64,000 nt of DNA from positions 922,501-986,500 of the forward strand of contig NC_012862.1 in the NCBI RefSeq assembly GCF_000026945.1, in the 5' to 3' direction. A model generated the notes under the pieces. It saw only the letters and a program-made list of their open reading frames with translations. It was not told the origin of the DNA and did no database searches. Shown here in pieces: positions 53,327-63,969 of the stretch; positions within the stretch are counted from its first letter, which is position 1, and each line of letters opens with the position of its first letter. The stretch comes from Candida dubliniensis CD36 (Eukaryota; Ascomycota; Pichiomycetes; Serinales; Debaryomycetaceae). Position numbers and translations under genes: made by a program.

Positions 53327-56320
53327 ATGACAGGGACAATTACTCGTGCATTGAATTGGGATAATGTATATGAACAACAGTTTATTGCTGTCACGCCCAT
53401 GGGTGATGAAGTTTTGTTGTATCAAACAAACCATGAAGACCCGGGTATAGAATCCAATTCTATGCTACAGTTATATAGTCGTTCTGGATTTGAAAATATT
53501 CAATGTTCTTCATATTCTGATATAAACAAAGGTATTGTTGGTGTTGGATCTATCAATGGTAATATTTCCATTTTTGACATATATTCACCAAACTCCTCGA
53601 TTTTAAATTTGCGTCCGAAACAGAATCGACCTTGTAATTCTGTATCATTTGGTAACCAAAACTTAGTTGTAGCAGGTTTTGATAAAGGAAGACAAGATAA
53701 TTCATTGCAGATATGGAATATTGAAACCTACTCTTCATCTGGTAGCAATGGTAGTAATTTGAAAAGACCATTAGCGACGTATCTACCGAATGAGGCAATT
53801 CTTTCAACTGTATTCTATCCTGATCAAAATTCAAATATTATTTGTGGATCTTATAAATTCTTAAGAGAAATAGATTTGAGATTGGATCAACCAGTATTTC
53901 AAATGGCAACAAAATGTACTTTGGGATTACAAATTGATTATTTTCAGAACCATTTATTTCAATCATTTAGTGAAGATGGGTCATTAGCAATTTGGGATAG
54001 AAGAAAATTGACATCTACTAAACATAGATCTACGGGAACAAACAATGTTATTACTGAAACTCCATTACTACAATTTACTAAACTATTGAGTGATGCATCT
54101 TCAAGAAAAGTCCAGCATCCATGTGTGAGGTACTCTACGGTGAGAAGAGGTGAATTTGCTTCTGTCTTTAACGGTGATTTGATTAGAAGATGGCAAACCG
54201 ATATAGTGCCAGAAAACAATGATCTACAGGACACTTTCAAAGCCAAGGATTCTTCTACCCTCCAAAGATTAAAACAACAGGCTGTGCAGTTGTACAATCC
54301 CAAAGAAGAGTCTGTATTTGTATCTTTGGTGCTTGACACCAAGACTGATTATGAAAAAGTGGTTTCCTTTGATTATTCGCCTGATATTGCGTCACATACA
54401 TCGACTAATTTTGTTTGCATGCGACAGTCTGGTACTGTATTTCGGATGCCTGTTGTTGAATCGATTGAAGCGTTAGATTTTAATCCAATAAACGAGTTCT
54501 CGATTGCTGGTCCTGAAGGTACTGTGACAAACTTTTTAAATAAACAATTTTTGGAGATCAACCAATCAACTAATGCAAAGGAACCTGGACCTCGTGACAA
54601 AAATAGTTCATCGCTTGCCAAACTTGGGGATTTGACTTTGAACAGTAATTTGAAAAACCGCAACACAGAATCTGCGACAACATCTACAGTAGATGATGAA
54701 AGTCTTGCTCAACTGAATATTGCTGAGGACAAGAGATACTCTTACGATAATGTATTTGAGGAAGATATTCCTTTGAATAAATTTTGGGATTCGTCTGACA
54801 TTGTGGGAAACGATATTTGTGTCACCATTAGGAAACGAGCACAAATGGGGTACAGTGTGGATTGTGACAAAAATGTTTCTATTTTGGAGGAACTAGATGT
54901 GGCTGATAGTACATTGTTTTTGAAGAACACTTGGAAATGGTTGGCACTAGCAAAGAAATCTTTGGATAAAAAAACTATGATTTCGGAGGGGATAGATTTG
55001 GGGTACCAAGGTGTTTTGGGTATTTGGAAAGGGATTGAAGAGTTGAATAAACAGAAATGTACCATGACAGATGAACTCATTTCAGACAATTGGTTGTCGC
55101 AGGCGGTGAAGGTTATAGTATCTTCAAAAAATAAAAAGATTTCTGGGATTACCATACCTCATGACAGCGAAAGGAAAGCGCAACGAAAGTTATGTTTAAT
55201 AGTATGTGGTTGGTATTTTACCGAGTCTGAGTTTGAAGAAAAATTGCAATTATTGATATCCCTTGGATATTATGAGAAAGCCGCTGGTTGGGCGGTGTTT
55301 CATGGCGATGTTCCCAAAGCTATTAGCATTTTGTCACACGCAAAGACTGAAAGATTGCGTCTTATAGCAACTGCAGTTGCAGGTTATCTTGCTTACAAAA
55401 ACTCTCATGTGAATAGTCCTTGGAAAGATCAATGTCGTAAGATGGCACTAGAGTTGGATGACCCTTATTTGCGAGCAATCTTTGCTTTTATTGCTGATGA
55501 TGACTGGTGGGATGTTTTGGATGAATCCTCTTTGTCATTAAGGGAACGATTGGGTATTGCTTTGTGTTTTCTTTCCGATAAGGATTTAGGGGTTTATTTG
55601 AACCGAATCGCAGATACAGTGGTTAACCGGGGAGAGCTCGAAGGTTTGATATTGACTGGTATTACGCCAAGAGGGATTGATTTGTTGCAGAGCTATGTTG
55701 ACAGAACCACAGATGTGCAGACAGCCTCTTTAATTGCATCTTTTGCATGTCCTCGGTATTTTGTTGATGCGAGAGTAACTCATTGGACCGATTGTTACAG
55801 GAATATGCTCAATAGTTGGGGATTTTTTGGAGTGAGAGCAAAATTCGATGTGGCAAGAACCAAATTATCAAAGACATTTGGTGGACAGACGACAATTAGG
55901 GCCGCCCCGAAACAGGTGTATCTACAGTGCAATCGTTGTAATAAGAATATTTCCAAAGTAAAATCCAACCCTGGTAATAACCAAGTCTTGTTGAAACAAC
56001 AATTTAATAAGTTCAACAGCTTGAACAAGTTCAATGACATTATAAATGCATGTCCACATTGTGGTGCTCCATTACCAAGGTGTTCAATTTGTTTATTGTC
56101 GTTGGGGTCAGAATTGCCATTGGAACCGCTGGATAAGATAGAAATTGCCAATAACCAGTCCTCAAATATTGTTCCCAGGATTGAAAACAAATTCAATCTG
56201 TGGTTCAGTTTTTGTCTTACATGCAATCATGGGAGTCATGCTTATCATGCCGAAGAATGGTTTTCCAAACATTACGTATGCCCTGTCCCAGATTGTAATT
56301 GTCGTTGCAATAGTAAGTAG
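53327..56320 (+). CDS. SEA4: SEA/GATOR2 complex subunit Sea4 (Mios-like)
   Basis: WD40 plus zinc-finger protein of the SEA complex, which regulates TORC1 at the vacuole. The 997-residue protein has a beta-propeller in the first ~420 residues, including SFGNQNLVVAGFDKGRQDNS and SEDGSLAIWDRRK. A helical middle follows (LISLGYYEKAAGWAVFHGD). The C-terminal zinc module has regularly spaced Cys/His: CNRCNKNIS, CPHCGAPLPRCSIC, CLTCNHGSHAYHAEEWF and CPVPDCNCRC. This C-terminal arrangement is typical of Mios/Sea4, which in yeast has 1038 residues. The other SEA WD40 proteins, Sea2 and Sea3, are alternatives, but they are larger and carry extra RWD domains. Confidence 0.85.
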   Translation: MTGTITRALNWDNVYEQQFIAVTPMGDEVLLYQTNHEDPGIESNSMLQLYSRSGFENIQCSSYSDINKGIVGVGSINGNISIFDIYSPNSSILNLRPKQNRPCNSVSFGNQNLVVAGFDKGRQDNSLQIWNIETYSSSGSNGSNLKRPLATYLPNEAILSTVFYPDQNSNIICGSYKFLREIDLRLDQPVFQMATKCTLGLQIDYFQNHLFQSFSEDGSLAIWDRRKLTSTKHRSTGTNNVITETPLLQFTKLLSDASSRKVQHPCVRYSTVRRGEFASVFNGDLIRRWQTDIVPENNDLQDTFKAKDSSTLQRLKQQAVQLYNPKEESVFVSLVLDTKTDYEKVVSFDYSPDIASHTSTNFVCMRQSGTVFRMPVVESIEALDFNPINEFSIAGPEGTVTNFLNKQFLEINQSTNAKEPGPRDKNSSSLAKLGDLTLNSNLKNRNTESATTSTVDDESLAQLNIAEDKRYSYDNVFEEDIPLNKFWDSSDIVGNDICVTIRKRAQMGYSVDCDKNVSILEELDVADSTLFLKNTWKWLALAKKSLDKKTMISEGIDLGYQGVLGIWKGIEELNKQKCTMTDELISDNWLSQAVKVIVSSKNKKISGITIPHDSERKAQRKLCLIVCGWYFTESEFEEKLQLLISLGYYEKAAGWAVFHGDVPKAISILSHAKTERLRLIATAVAGYLAYKNSHVNSPWKDQCRKMALELDDPYLRAIFAFIADDDWWDVLDESSLSLRERLGIALCFLSDKDLGVYLNRIADTVVNRGELEGLILTGITPRGIDLLQSYVDRTTDVQTASLIASFACPRYFVDARVTHWTDCYRNMLNSWGFFGVRAKFDVARTKLSKTFGGQTTIRAAPKQVYLQCNRCNKNISKVKSNPGNNQVLLKQQFNKFNSLNKFNDIINACPHCGAPLPRCSICLLSLGSELPLEPLDKIEIANNQSSNIVPRIENKFNLWFSFCLTCNHGSHAYHAEEWFSKHYVCPVPDCNCRCNSK

Positions 56321-56976
56321 AGAAAAAGGAAAGAATTATTTTGAGACTTGAGTTGTACCTGTAACTGTTCATATAACAGATAGTCTGTTTTATTGTTAGC
56401 ACTTATGCTTCTACGATTTTGTGTGTAACCTGGTACCAAAGTAAACACTACATGTATTGAAGACATAATTTAAAAAAGTCGTCCTAAAGAGTTAGAAGTA
56501 AGTCATGTTCAAATTTTATCTTTTTCTTTCTTTCTCTTTTCAGCGTACTCCAGTTAGTTTATTTCTTTGTTGTGGTTTTCGTTCAAATAGGCCTTATTCT
56601 TTTCCTAAACCAGAATCTTGTGCGGCTTCTTTTTTTTTTTTTTTTCAGTTGTGTTCAGTGACAACAAAAAGAGCCAACAAACAAATAACAATTAGTAGGG
56701 AGAATTTGAAAGGAAGGGAGAAAAAAAAAAAAAAACTCGTTTGATCAAAAATCTGTATATACTCACTAACATCAGATCAACAATAATAACAAGTTAAATC
56801 CTGTTTGATTTTGTATTTGTATTTGGTTTTTTGTTTTGTTTTTACTATACCTTTTTTTTTTTGTCAACTCCCTCTCCCTAAACAGAATAACAATTTATTA
56901 ATAAAAGGATCTATCGTTTATCTCCTTTCTCCCCCCTTTCTTTTGTTGTTTATTTTGAGATTCGTGTTATTCCAAT
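56321..56976. promoter_or_regulatory. PKC1 5' flank
   Basis: A 656-base spacer between SEA4 and PKC1. It is rich in T and C runs (56628-56645, 56849-56863) and A runs (56720-56735), with a pyrimidine-rich block just before the ATG at 56977. No named motif was recognised. Confidence 0.5.
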
Positions 56977-59900
56977 ATGTCGACGTCACAGCCGTTACAA
57001 CAAAATCCAGAACAGGTTGTGAACGATATTAGACAAAAAATAGAAAAAGAACGGAAAATCATTCAAGGTTTCAATGATGTTAAAAGAAATACCAATAATC
57101 CAGAGGTGATTCAGAAATGTAAATCAAAAATCATTGAATCTCAATCAATGATTGATTACTATCAAGAAACCATGAACAAGTTAACTCGACAGATGCAGCG
57201 TTTAAATACTAATTCCAGTTCACGGACAGCTAGTAGGAGCTCTGTCGTTTCTGAATACAAGCCATCGTACTCCAATTTTGATTTGATTAAATACGAATGT
57301 CCTTCACTTGGTAATAAGATTCAATTTATGTTGCAATATTTGGAATTTAAGCTCCAAGTTGAAAACAAGTATTCAGAGGCCAACAGAAAGTTATCTCATC
57401 TTTATCTTATGGATGGCGACAAATCTTCTAGTAATGCTGCTGAAGGTGGTAGAGCTGAGAGTGATCAAAGAATTCAGTTGTTAGAAAAAGCGTTGAAGAA
57501 ATATCAAAAATTTAGTATTAACGACCATGAATTTGATCATGATTACGAAATAATGGATAGTACAAAACATTCGAGAAAATTGCTAACTGGTAGATTGACT
57601 GTTTCAATTACATGTATTAGAGATGTTGATCACATAGCTACTGCTTTATCTAAGAAGCGGGAGACGGTTGTGGTTATTAAGGTTGATGATCTCGAGAAAG
57701 CTCGGACAAAACCGTCGAAAAATGATAATTGGAACGAGGAAATGGTGATTGATGTTGACAAAAGTCATGAAATAGAACTTGCTGTAATGGATAAACAAAA
57801 TGGAATTTATGTTCCCGTTGCGGTAAATTGGTTTTCACTTTTTGATTTAGCAGAAGAGATACGTAAAAAGAAGGTTGCCAAAGATCAGGGTTCTAGTGGA
57901 TGGTTACCTGCAGCCAATTTGCCTCAAACTAGTGGCTCTGGTATTGGCACTGGTACGGGTTCAAGCATGACAGGTGGGGCTAGTTATGGAGCCACTTCGC
58001 CTCTCCCAGCTCACAATGATTTAGGGCCTTCGGTATCTCCTTCGAATGACGCTAAAGAGAATAAGGTTCTGGTTAGCACTTGGTTGAGCTTAGAGCCAGG
58101 TGGTCAAATGTTGATTAATTTGAATTTTGAAAAGTCAATAACTAATGGCAAGCAGTTTAGAGGACCACTTGGACGTCACGGGGCCATTCGTCAAAAGAAG
58201 GAAGAGATATTTGAAAAACATGGTCATCAGTTTGTTCAAAAACAATTTTATAATATCATGTCGTGTGCACTCTGTGGAGAGTTTTTACGTTATACGGGTT
58301 ATCAATGTCAAGATTGTAAATTTTTATGCCACAAGAAATGTTATCAAAAGGTTGTTACCAAGTGTATTTCCAAGTCAGGTTCAGATTACGATGCTGCTCA
58401 GTTGAACCACCGTATTCCACATAGGTTTGAGCCAATTACAAACCACGGTACTAAATGCTGTTGTCACTGTGGTTATATTTTGCCATGGGGTAAAAAGAAT
58501 GTTAGAAAGTGTACTGAGTGTGGTGTCATGTGCCATGCCCAATGTACACATTTGGTTCCTGACTTTTGTGGTATGTCGTTGCAAATGGCCAATGAGATTC
58601 TTGCAACTATTGAGTCGACTAAGGTTTCGCCAAAGAAAGCACAGCAACACCATCGCAACCACTCGCATGCCAAGCCATTGCCACCTAAACCACCGATTGA
58701 GAGCAAACCATCTATGGATTCAGAAGAAACTTTACACAACGAACCGTCGTATAAATCTTTGCGACCAGCGTCAGTAATTCACCAAGACACTAGCTTTGTT
58801 TCAAAATTGCCGACCACAGTTCAGAATAAATATCAGGAACCAGTAGAGTTGCCACCGCATCAACAGAATCAAGTCCTTCCTTCTAGTAGACGTCGTGAGC
58901 ATGGGCTGGCTGATCTTAGTTTTGAAGCGGGTTATGGTCAACAGCAACACCAATATCATCGAGATCATCATCACCAAGACCAGCATCAAAATGTACCTCA
59001 GATAGTTGTTGAAGATCATCAACATTACAATTCATTGGATACTGCCGACGTTGAAATGGAAGAGTCTAAAGATAACTTTGACAACTTTGACTATAATAAC
59101 AAGTACACTGAGAATGAAATTCTTACTGATGTTCAGCAAGAACAAGTCCGTAGTCCTTTTGCAGATCAAATACAAGGTGTTCCCGACGCAACACATGTGA
59201 AACAACAGAATCAGCAGGTGCAACAAGTGAAACAAGTGCAACAACAAGAACTTGGACATCAACGTACCCATTCATCAGGGAAATCTGGAAAGTCCAAGCG
59301 TCGCAAAAGAAAGTTCGGATTAGATGATTTCCAGTTCTTGGCTGTTTTGGGTAAAGGGAATTTTGGTAAAGTTATGTTGGCTGAGTCGAGACATACTTTG
59401 AAATTATGTGCCATCAAAGTATTGAAGAAAGATTTCATTGTTGAAAATGATGAGGCTGAAAGTGTTAAATCGGAGAAGCGGGTATTTTTGACTGCTAATA
59501 AGGAGATGCATCCATTTTTGTTGAATTTACATTGTTGTTTCCAAACAGAAAATAGAATTTATTTTGTTATGGAATATATTTCTGGTGGTGATTTGATGTG
59601 GCATATTCAAAAGAATCGATTTACTGCGAAAAGAGCCAAATTTTATGCTTGTGAAGTATTATTGGGGTTGAAATATTTCCATGACAATGGGATTGTTTAC
59701 CGTGATTTGAAATTAGACAATATATTGCTCACAACCAAGGGGCATATTAAGATTGGTGACTATGGGTTATGCAAAGAGAATATGTGGCATAAAAGCACCA
59801 CATCGACGTTTTGTGGTACTCCAGAGTTTATGGCGCCAGAAATAGTGGCGGGTAAGTCATATGACCGAAGTGTTGATTGGTGGGCATTTGGTGTATTGTT

Positions 59901-60315
59901 GTTCCAGATGCTTTTATGTCAATCTCCATTCAAGGGGGATGATGAAGATGATATTTTCAATGCTATTGAGAATGATGAAGTTAAATATCCTATAAATTTA
60001 TCTAGACAAACAGTATTGGTGCTACAAGCATTATTGACAAAGGATCCGTCGCAACGTTTGGGTAGTGGACCAAGAGATGCTGAAGAAATTATGGAACATC
60101 CTTATTTCCACGATGTTAATTTTGATGATGTATTGAATTGTCGAATTCCGGCTCCATACATACCAGAAGTTCAATCAGAGCATGATTATTCTAACTTTGA
60201 TAAAGAGTTTACTTCAGAAACACCAAGATTGACACCAGTGGAAACAGTTCTTACTTCTGAAATGCAAGAACAGTTTAGAGGGTTCTCCCATATATCTGAC
60301 AATGCGACGATCTAA
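56977..60315 (+). CDS. PKC1: Protein kinase C, cell-wall integrity pathway
   Basis: Ser/Thr kinase acting downstream of Rho1 and upstream of the cell-wall integrity MAP-kinase cascade. Domain order in 1112 residues: HR1 repeats (about 10-75 and 105-185), a C2-like domain (about 200-300), and two C1 zinc domains (413-459 and 477-527, each with the H-C-C-C-C-H-C-C pattern). A Gln/His-rich linker (about 530-770) and the kinase domain (from about 784) follow. Kinase marks are GKGNFGKV, YRDLKLDN (about 907-914), DYGLCKE in place of DFG (about 927), FCGTPEF activation loop, LTPVET turn motif and FRGFSHIS hydrophobic motif. Yeast Pkc1 is 1151 residues and, as I recall, also has DYG. Confidence 0.97.
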   Translation: MSTSQPLQQNPEQVVNDIRQKIEKERKIIQGFNDVKRNTNNPEVIQKCKSKIIESQSMIDYYQETMNKLTRQMQRLNTNSSSRTASRSSVVSEYKPSYSNFDLIKYECPSLGNKIQFMLQYLEFKLQVENKYSEANRKLSHLYLMDGDKSSSNAAEGGRAESDQRIQLLEKALKKYQKFSINDHEFDHDYEIMDSTKHSRKLLTGRLTVSITCIRDVDHIATALSKKRETVVVIKVDDLEKARTKPSKNDNWNEEMVIDVDKSHEIELAVMDKQNGIYVPVAVNWFSLFDLAEEIRKKKVAKDQGSSGWLPAANLPQTSGSGIGTGTGSSMTGGASYGATSPLPAHNDLGPSVSPSNDAKENKVLVSTWLSLEPGGQMLINLNFEKSITNGKQFRGPLGRHGAIRQKKEEIFEKHGHQFVQKQFYNIMSCALCGEFLRYTGYQCQDCKFLCHKKCYQKVVTKCISKSGSDYDAAQLNHRIPHRFEPITNHGTKCCCHCGYILPWGKKNVRKCTECGVMCHAQCTHLVPDFCGMSLQMANEILATIESTKVSPKKAQQHHRNHSHAKPLPPKPPIESKPSMDSEETLHNEPSYKSLRPASVIHQDTSFVSKLPTTVQNKYQEPVELPPHQQNQVLPSSRRREHGLADLSFEAGYGQQQHQYHRDHHHQDQHQNVPQIVVEDHQHYNSLDTADVEMEESKDNFDNFDYNNKYTENEILTDVQQEQVRSPFADQIQGVPDATHVKQQNQQVQQVKQVQQQELGHQRTHSSGKSGKSKRRKRKFGLDDFQFLAVLGKGNFGKVMLAESRHTLKLCAIKVLKKDFIVENDEAESVKSEKRVFLTANKEMHPFLLNLHCCFQTENRIYFVMEYISGGDLMWHIQKNRFTAKRAKFYACEVLLGLKYFHDNGIVYRDLKLDNILLTTKGHIKIGDYGLCKENMWHKSTTSTFCGTPEFMAPEIVAGKSYDRSVDWWAFGVLLFQMLLCQSPFKGDDEDDIFNAIENDEVKYPINLSRQTVLVLQALLTKDPSQRLGSGPRDAEEIMEHPYFHDVNFDDVLNCRIPAPYIPEVQSEHDYSNFDKEFTSETPRLTPVETVLTSEMQEQFRGFSHISDNATI

Positions 60316-60374
60316 ATATAGTATCTATAATAATTATATTTTTTTAAAAAAAAAAGAAGAAGGAAGAATGCAGA

Positions 60375-60415
60375 ACATACATATATATATATATATATAT
60401 ATGTATGTATATTTA
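60375..60415. repeat. (AT)n microsatellite between PKC1 and RAS2
   Basis: About eleven AT dinucleotides followed by ATGT units, in the short convergent spacer between the two stop codons. Likely variable between strains. Confidence 0.85.
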
Positions 60416-60471
60416 TTCATCTATGTACAAACCAATAAATATTAGTATTGAATGTAATTGAAATTTCAGAC

Positions 60472-61419
60472 TTATGATATTATGCAACATTTCTTTTCAG
60501 CATGTGTCTGATTGGGATTTGTTGATGGGCCAGATGATTGGTTTAATCGAGCTTTTCTTTGACGAAATGATGTAGATGGTTTTTGTGGGATATGGGTAAA
60601 ACTATTTAAATCACTGGTTAAGGTCGTCGATTGGCGAGTTAGTGTTGCTAATGGAGTGTTTTCTTCGATGTCAGATTGCTTTTTATTCAGATTGACTCGA
60701 TGTGAGAAATTATCATGTTGTGTGAGATTGCTTATAACTATCAGCTCTTGCAGTGATCGTTGCAGATGATTTGAACTTTGCGATTGGGTGGTAGCAGGAG
60801 TAGTAGTGATATTAGAATTTTGATCGTTGCCGCCTTTCAGTTCGATTTTATCAATGGGATTATCTTTGCTTAATTGGATTTTCACTGCCACATTGGCAAT
60901 ACTCTCAAATGCTTGGTTTACCCCCATTACGTTTTCACGAGTACATTCATTGAATGATACAGCACCGATTCGTTTGGCAAATTCAGCTCCTTCATAATAA
61001 GAAACTTCTCTATTTGTCGTATCCAAATCTAATTTTGATGCTATCACTGATATGGGAATCAGAGGTCTAAGTTGATTGATTCTTTCATAATAATCTTCTA
61101 ATGCAGTAAAGGATTGGTAATCATCAATGGCATATACCAAGACAATAGTATTAGCGTTCAAAACGTGTCGTTCTCGAGTTATGGTGTACATATCTATGTG
61201 GAAATCACTTTCAAAGATAGTTATCTCCCGGAATTTACCATTTGTTTCTGGTGTGATTATTCTTTTGGTGTACACTGCATCCAAGTCATATAAACTTTCG
61301 TCGAAATGATGATAAATGTAATGAAGGATTAAGGTTGATTTACCAACATGAGCTGAACCAATAACACACACATCGTAATTCTTAGTTAAGGCATGTAAGC
61401 TATCTAGTAGTAATGACAT
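60472..61419 (-). CDS. RAS2: Divergent Ras-type GTPase Ras2
   Basis: Small-GTPase-like protein of 315 residues with a C-terminal CC-IIS CAAX box for prenylation and likely palmitoylation. The P-loop is GSAHVGKS (21-28), with Ala-His where Ras normally has Gly-Gly. The usual DTAGQE of switch 2 is replaced by FESDFHID (69-76), so the G3 Asp/Gly and catalytic Gln are missing. NKxD is SKLDLD (128-133). Switch 1 is LYDLDAVYTKR in place of YDPTIEDSY. A long Ser/Thr/Gln-rich tail separates the G domain from the CAAX box. This matches the aberrant second Ras described in C. albicans beside PKC1. GTP hydrolysis by the usual mechanism is doubtful. Confidence 0.9.
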   Translation of the reverse strand: MSLLLDSLHALTKNYDVCVIGSAHVGKSTLILHYIYHHFDESLYDLDAVYTKRIITPETNGKFREITIFESDFHIDMYTITRERHVLNANTIVLVYAIDDYQSFTALEDYYERINQLRPLIPISVIASKLDLDTTNREVSYYEGAEFAKRIGAVSFNECTRENVMGVNQAFESIANVAVKIQLSKDNPIDKIELKGGNDQNSNITTTPATTQSQSSNHLQRSLQELIVISNLTQHDNFSHRVNLNKKQSDIEENTPLATLTRQSTTLTSDLNSFTHIPQKPSTSFRQRKARLNQSSGPSTNPNQTHAEKKCCIIS

Positions 61420-63969
61420 TATTATATTTATAGTATAATGGATTGAAAAGTTGTCAAATAATGTGTGATTGAATTATCAATATGCTTGGATATATATATC
61501 TGCCTAGCTAAAAAAAAAAACGTGTGAGTAAAATGTCGAGTTAGTGGATGTAGGCTATGGATTTAAGTAAGCGGTATTTTAGTTTAGAAAATATTGAACT
61601 AAATATGTGTTAATGGAAAAGCAATAGAGAAAAAGGAAGAAGAAGAAACGACGATTGTGTTAAATGTAGATTTGTTTAGCTACTGTTTATACATTTGTGA
61701 TAGAAGGTAATATTTTTTAATCAAATCATCAATTAAAATCAATTCCGATGATTCAGAAATAGAAGAGGGAAAAAAATAGCTACGTTTCTTGTTCCTGTTT
61801 CTAGAAACAGAAATGGCCATGTGACGTGTGACTATATTGTCTTCGATTTTGTGCAATAACAGGGCTGAAGCCCGAGATAGACTTGTGTTATCCTAAGCTC
61901 CGGGAAATTTTTGCTGCAAGATTAACCGAAATTGTTCCGGTAATTCCTTCTGTTTTTTTTTTTCTTGTTGCAACTGGGTTGACTTTGAAATTCTGAACTT
62001 CATAACATACTGGTGATAATTCTGGAATGGACACCTCATTCTAAGAAAGAAGAAATAGATCTAAAGAATTATTACTGCCAGAAAACAATAAATCAGTCAA
62101 CTTTGTTCTTTTTCCCTTTCCTTTGTTGTTTTTGTTCTACTGTGTAATATGAAACAATGTACAGTTCAAAGAAAAAAAAGAAATTTAACTACAAGAAAAA
62201 TGATCCAGAAGAATAGTCACTCTACGTCCAAACAACGCAATAAAATTGAAGAGTTATAGATCTCGCGGGCAACGGTGGTATATCAAGACTAATGAAAAGA
62301 AGGCTTTTCAATACAGATATATATATGTGGTGACATTTTTTTTCTTCTATTAATCAAAAGAAAACTAGTCTGCTAATTTAAAAACTCCTGACTGGAAAAC
62401 AAAAATTGAGTGAATATTTTTGCAAATTTTTATGTATTCTACATCCTCATCTCTTCCCACCCACCTCCCCTTATTTTTAATTATTAAACAATCAAGCATA
62501 ATGACGATGATGATGATGATACCAGAACTTTGATTCACCTAGGGTCGTCTCAACAAGAAGTGGCTAGATTTTGTAAAACAAGAAAAAGAAACGAAAAAGA
62601 AAAAGAAAAAAAAAAAAATGCGAGACAATCGGACGATTTCCAAACAGTCTTAGCTTTATTCACGCATTAGTCATATTATGGAGGGGGGGCTTATTTGCTT
62701 ATGAGCAAGAATTGATCGTATAGTAATTGATGTTCTTGGATTTTAAAAGTTATTCAATTGGTAAAAAGAATTACCTCACAGATTTATCAGGAAATTATTC
62801 TTATGGTAAACTTCCAAAAATCGCAAAAAAGACAAGGGTCTCGCAATATTTATGCGTGCAATACTTAGTTAACATGCCAACGTTATGCAATGTAAAATGT
62901 TTTACGAGCCAATACTTAATCGTTATTACTATGAGATCTCTTCTTCATACGTCTCTGCAAAAATAGTATTACATGTATAGACCATTTTAGAAGACCAATT
63001 CATGACGATTGGTTAAATTGAATAAACTTGTAACAAACTCAAAACTGAAAATAAACAATATCAGAAAATCACATACATTAATAAAATGGTACGCGAATTG
63101 TAAGTTTTTTTTGAGGATAAGGTATACAGCACTGGCAATCGCTTATTCAAATTGCTCATTCTACCTAAGTTTGTTCTAATTCAACAAATACAGTTCTAGA
63201 GTACCACGCGGTGGTTCTCCATATATCGAATCCATCATTTTTGACCTGTAAAATTGGATAATTTTAATTTGAAAAAATACCCATACCCATACCCAAATTT
63301 ACACGAACTTTTTTTTTTCTCAGTTTCAAGTTTTGACTAATGTGCACGTACTTCAAAATACTTCTCCAAAAATTCTAGTCTCGTCAATCTACTTTATTAT
63401 CGCTGTTGACAGAGGCAGTATCAATTCAATTAGTAATTGTAACAATGCATTAGATTAGGTGTTAAGGCACATATTCAAAGTGATTCTAATTGTACCTGAA
63501 TGATTTTTCTTTTCAATAACAAACGAGGTTAATGAAAATATATGGCACTACTATTGTTAATGACGATGTTTTTGATCACAATGGACAAATCTGTTTACAA
63601 TATGTCCAAATCAAGTAAGTAGTTTTCTTGTTTTGGATTCTCCTCTTTAGTAGAAAAAGGTACCCGAAAAAAAAAAAAAATGGAAGTCGCATTTAGACAA
63701 AAACTAAATTGAACCTGTAGACCAGATTACTGTACATAATGTCAAATAAAGGGTTTTACTAGATCGTGAATAAATAACAATGTTAGGTATGAACATCAAT
63801 CAGATCCCATAACAAAGCAAATTTGGTACTTTAAGATGCAGCTGTAATGTAATTGTTGTAAATGATTTATCCCAATGTAAAACTAGTCAAGGTTAAGGAA
63901 GTGCAACACACCAAGAAAACTGAAACCCTTTCACACGGTGGTTAAAAACATCAACAAAAAAAAAACAAG
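61420..63969. other. Long intergenic region downstream of the RAS2 start
   Basis: About 2.55 kb without a firm gene. It holds a perfect 16-base palindrome (61795-61810), hairpins at 61860-61875 (GGGC/GCCC with a TGAA loop) and about 61923-61940 (ACCG/CGGT), homopolymers, and a tiny possible spliced frame near 63085-63245. The frame at 62727-62966 begins at TTG and looks random. Much of the left part should be the RAS2 promoter. Confidence 0.55.

Noticed and set aside
62727..62966. 79-codon frame in the right intergenic region
   Set aside because: Starts at TTG, no family resemblance, and no upstream coding signal.
63085..63100. Start resembling the IMP3 N-terminus (MVREL)
   Set aside because: The following conserved IMP3 sequence is nowhere in the remaining 900 bases.
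63533..63620. Short ATG frame ending in a GTAAGT-like sequence
   Set aside because: The only nearby acceptor would make a 36-base intron, too short for yeast, and the continuation soon hits a stop.
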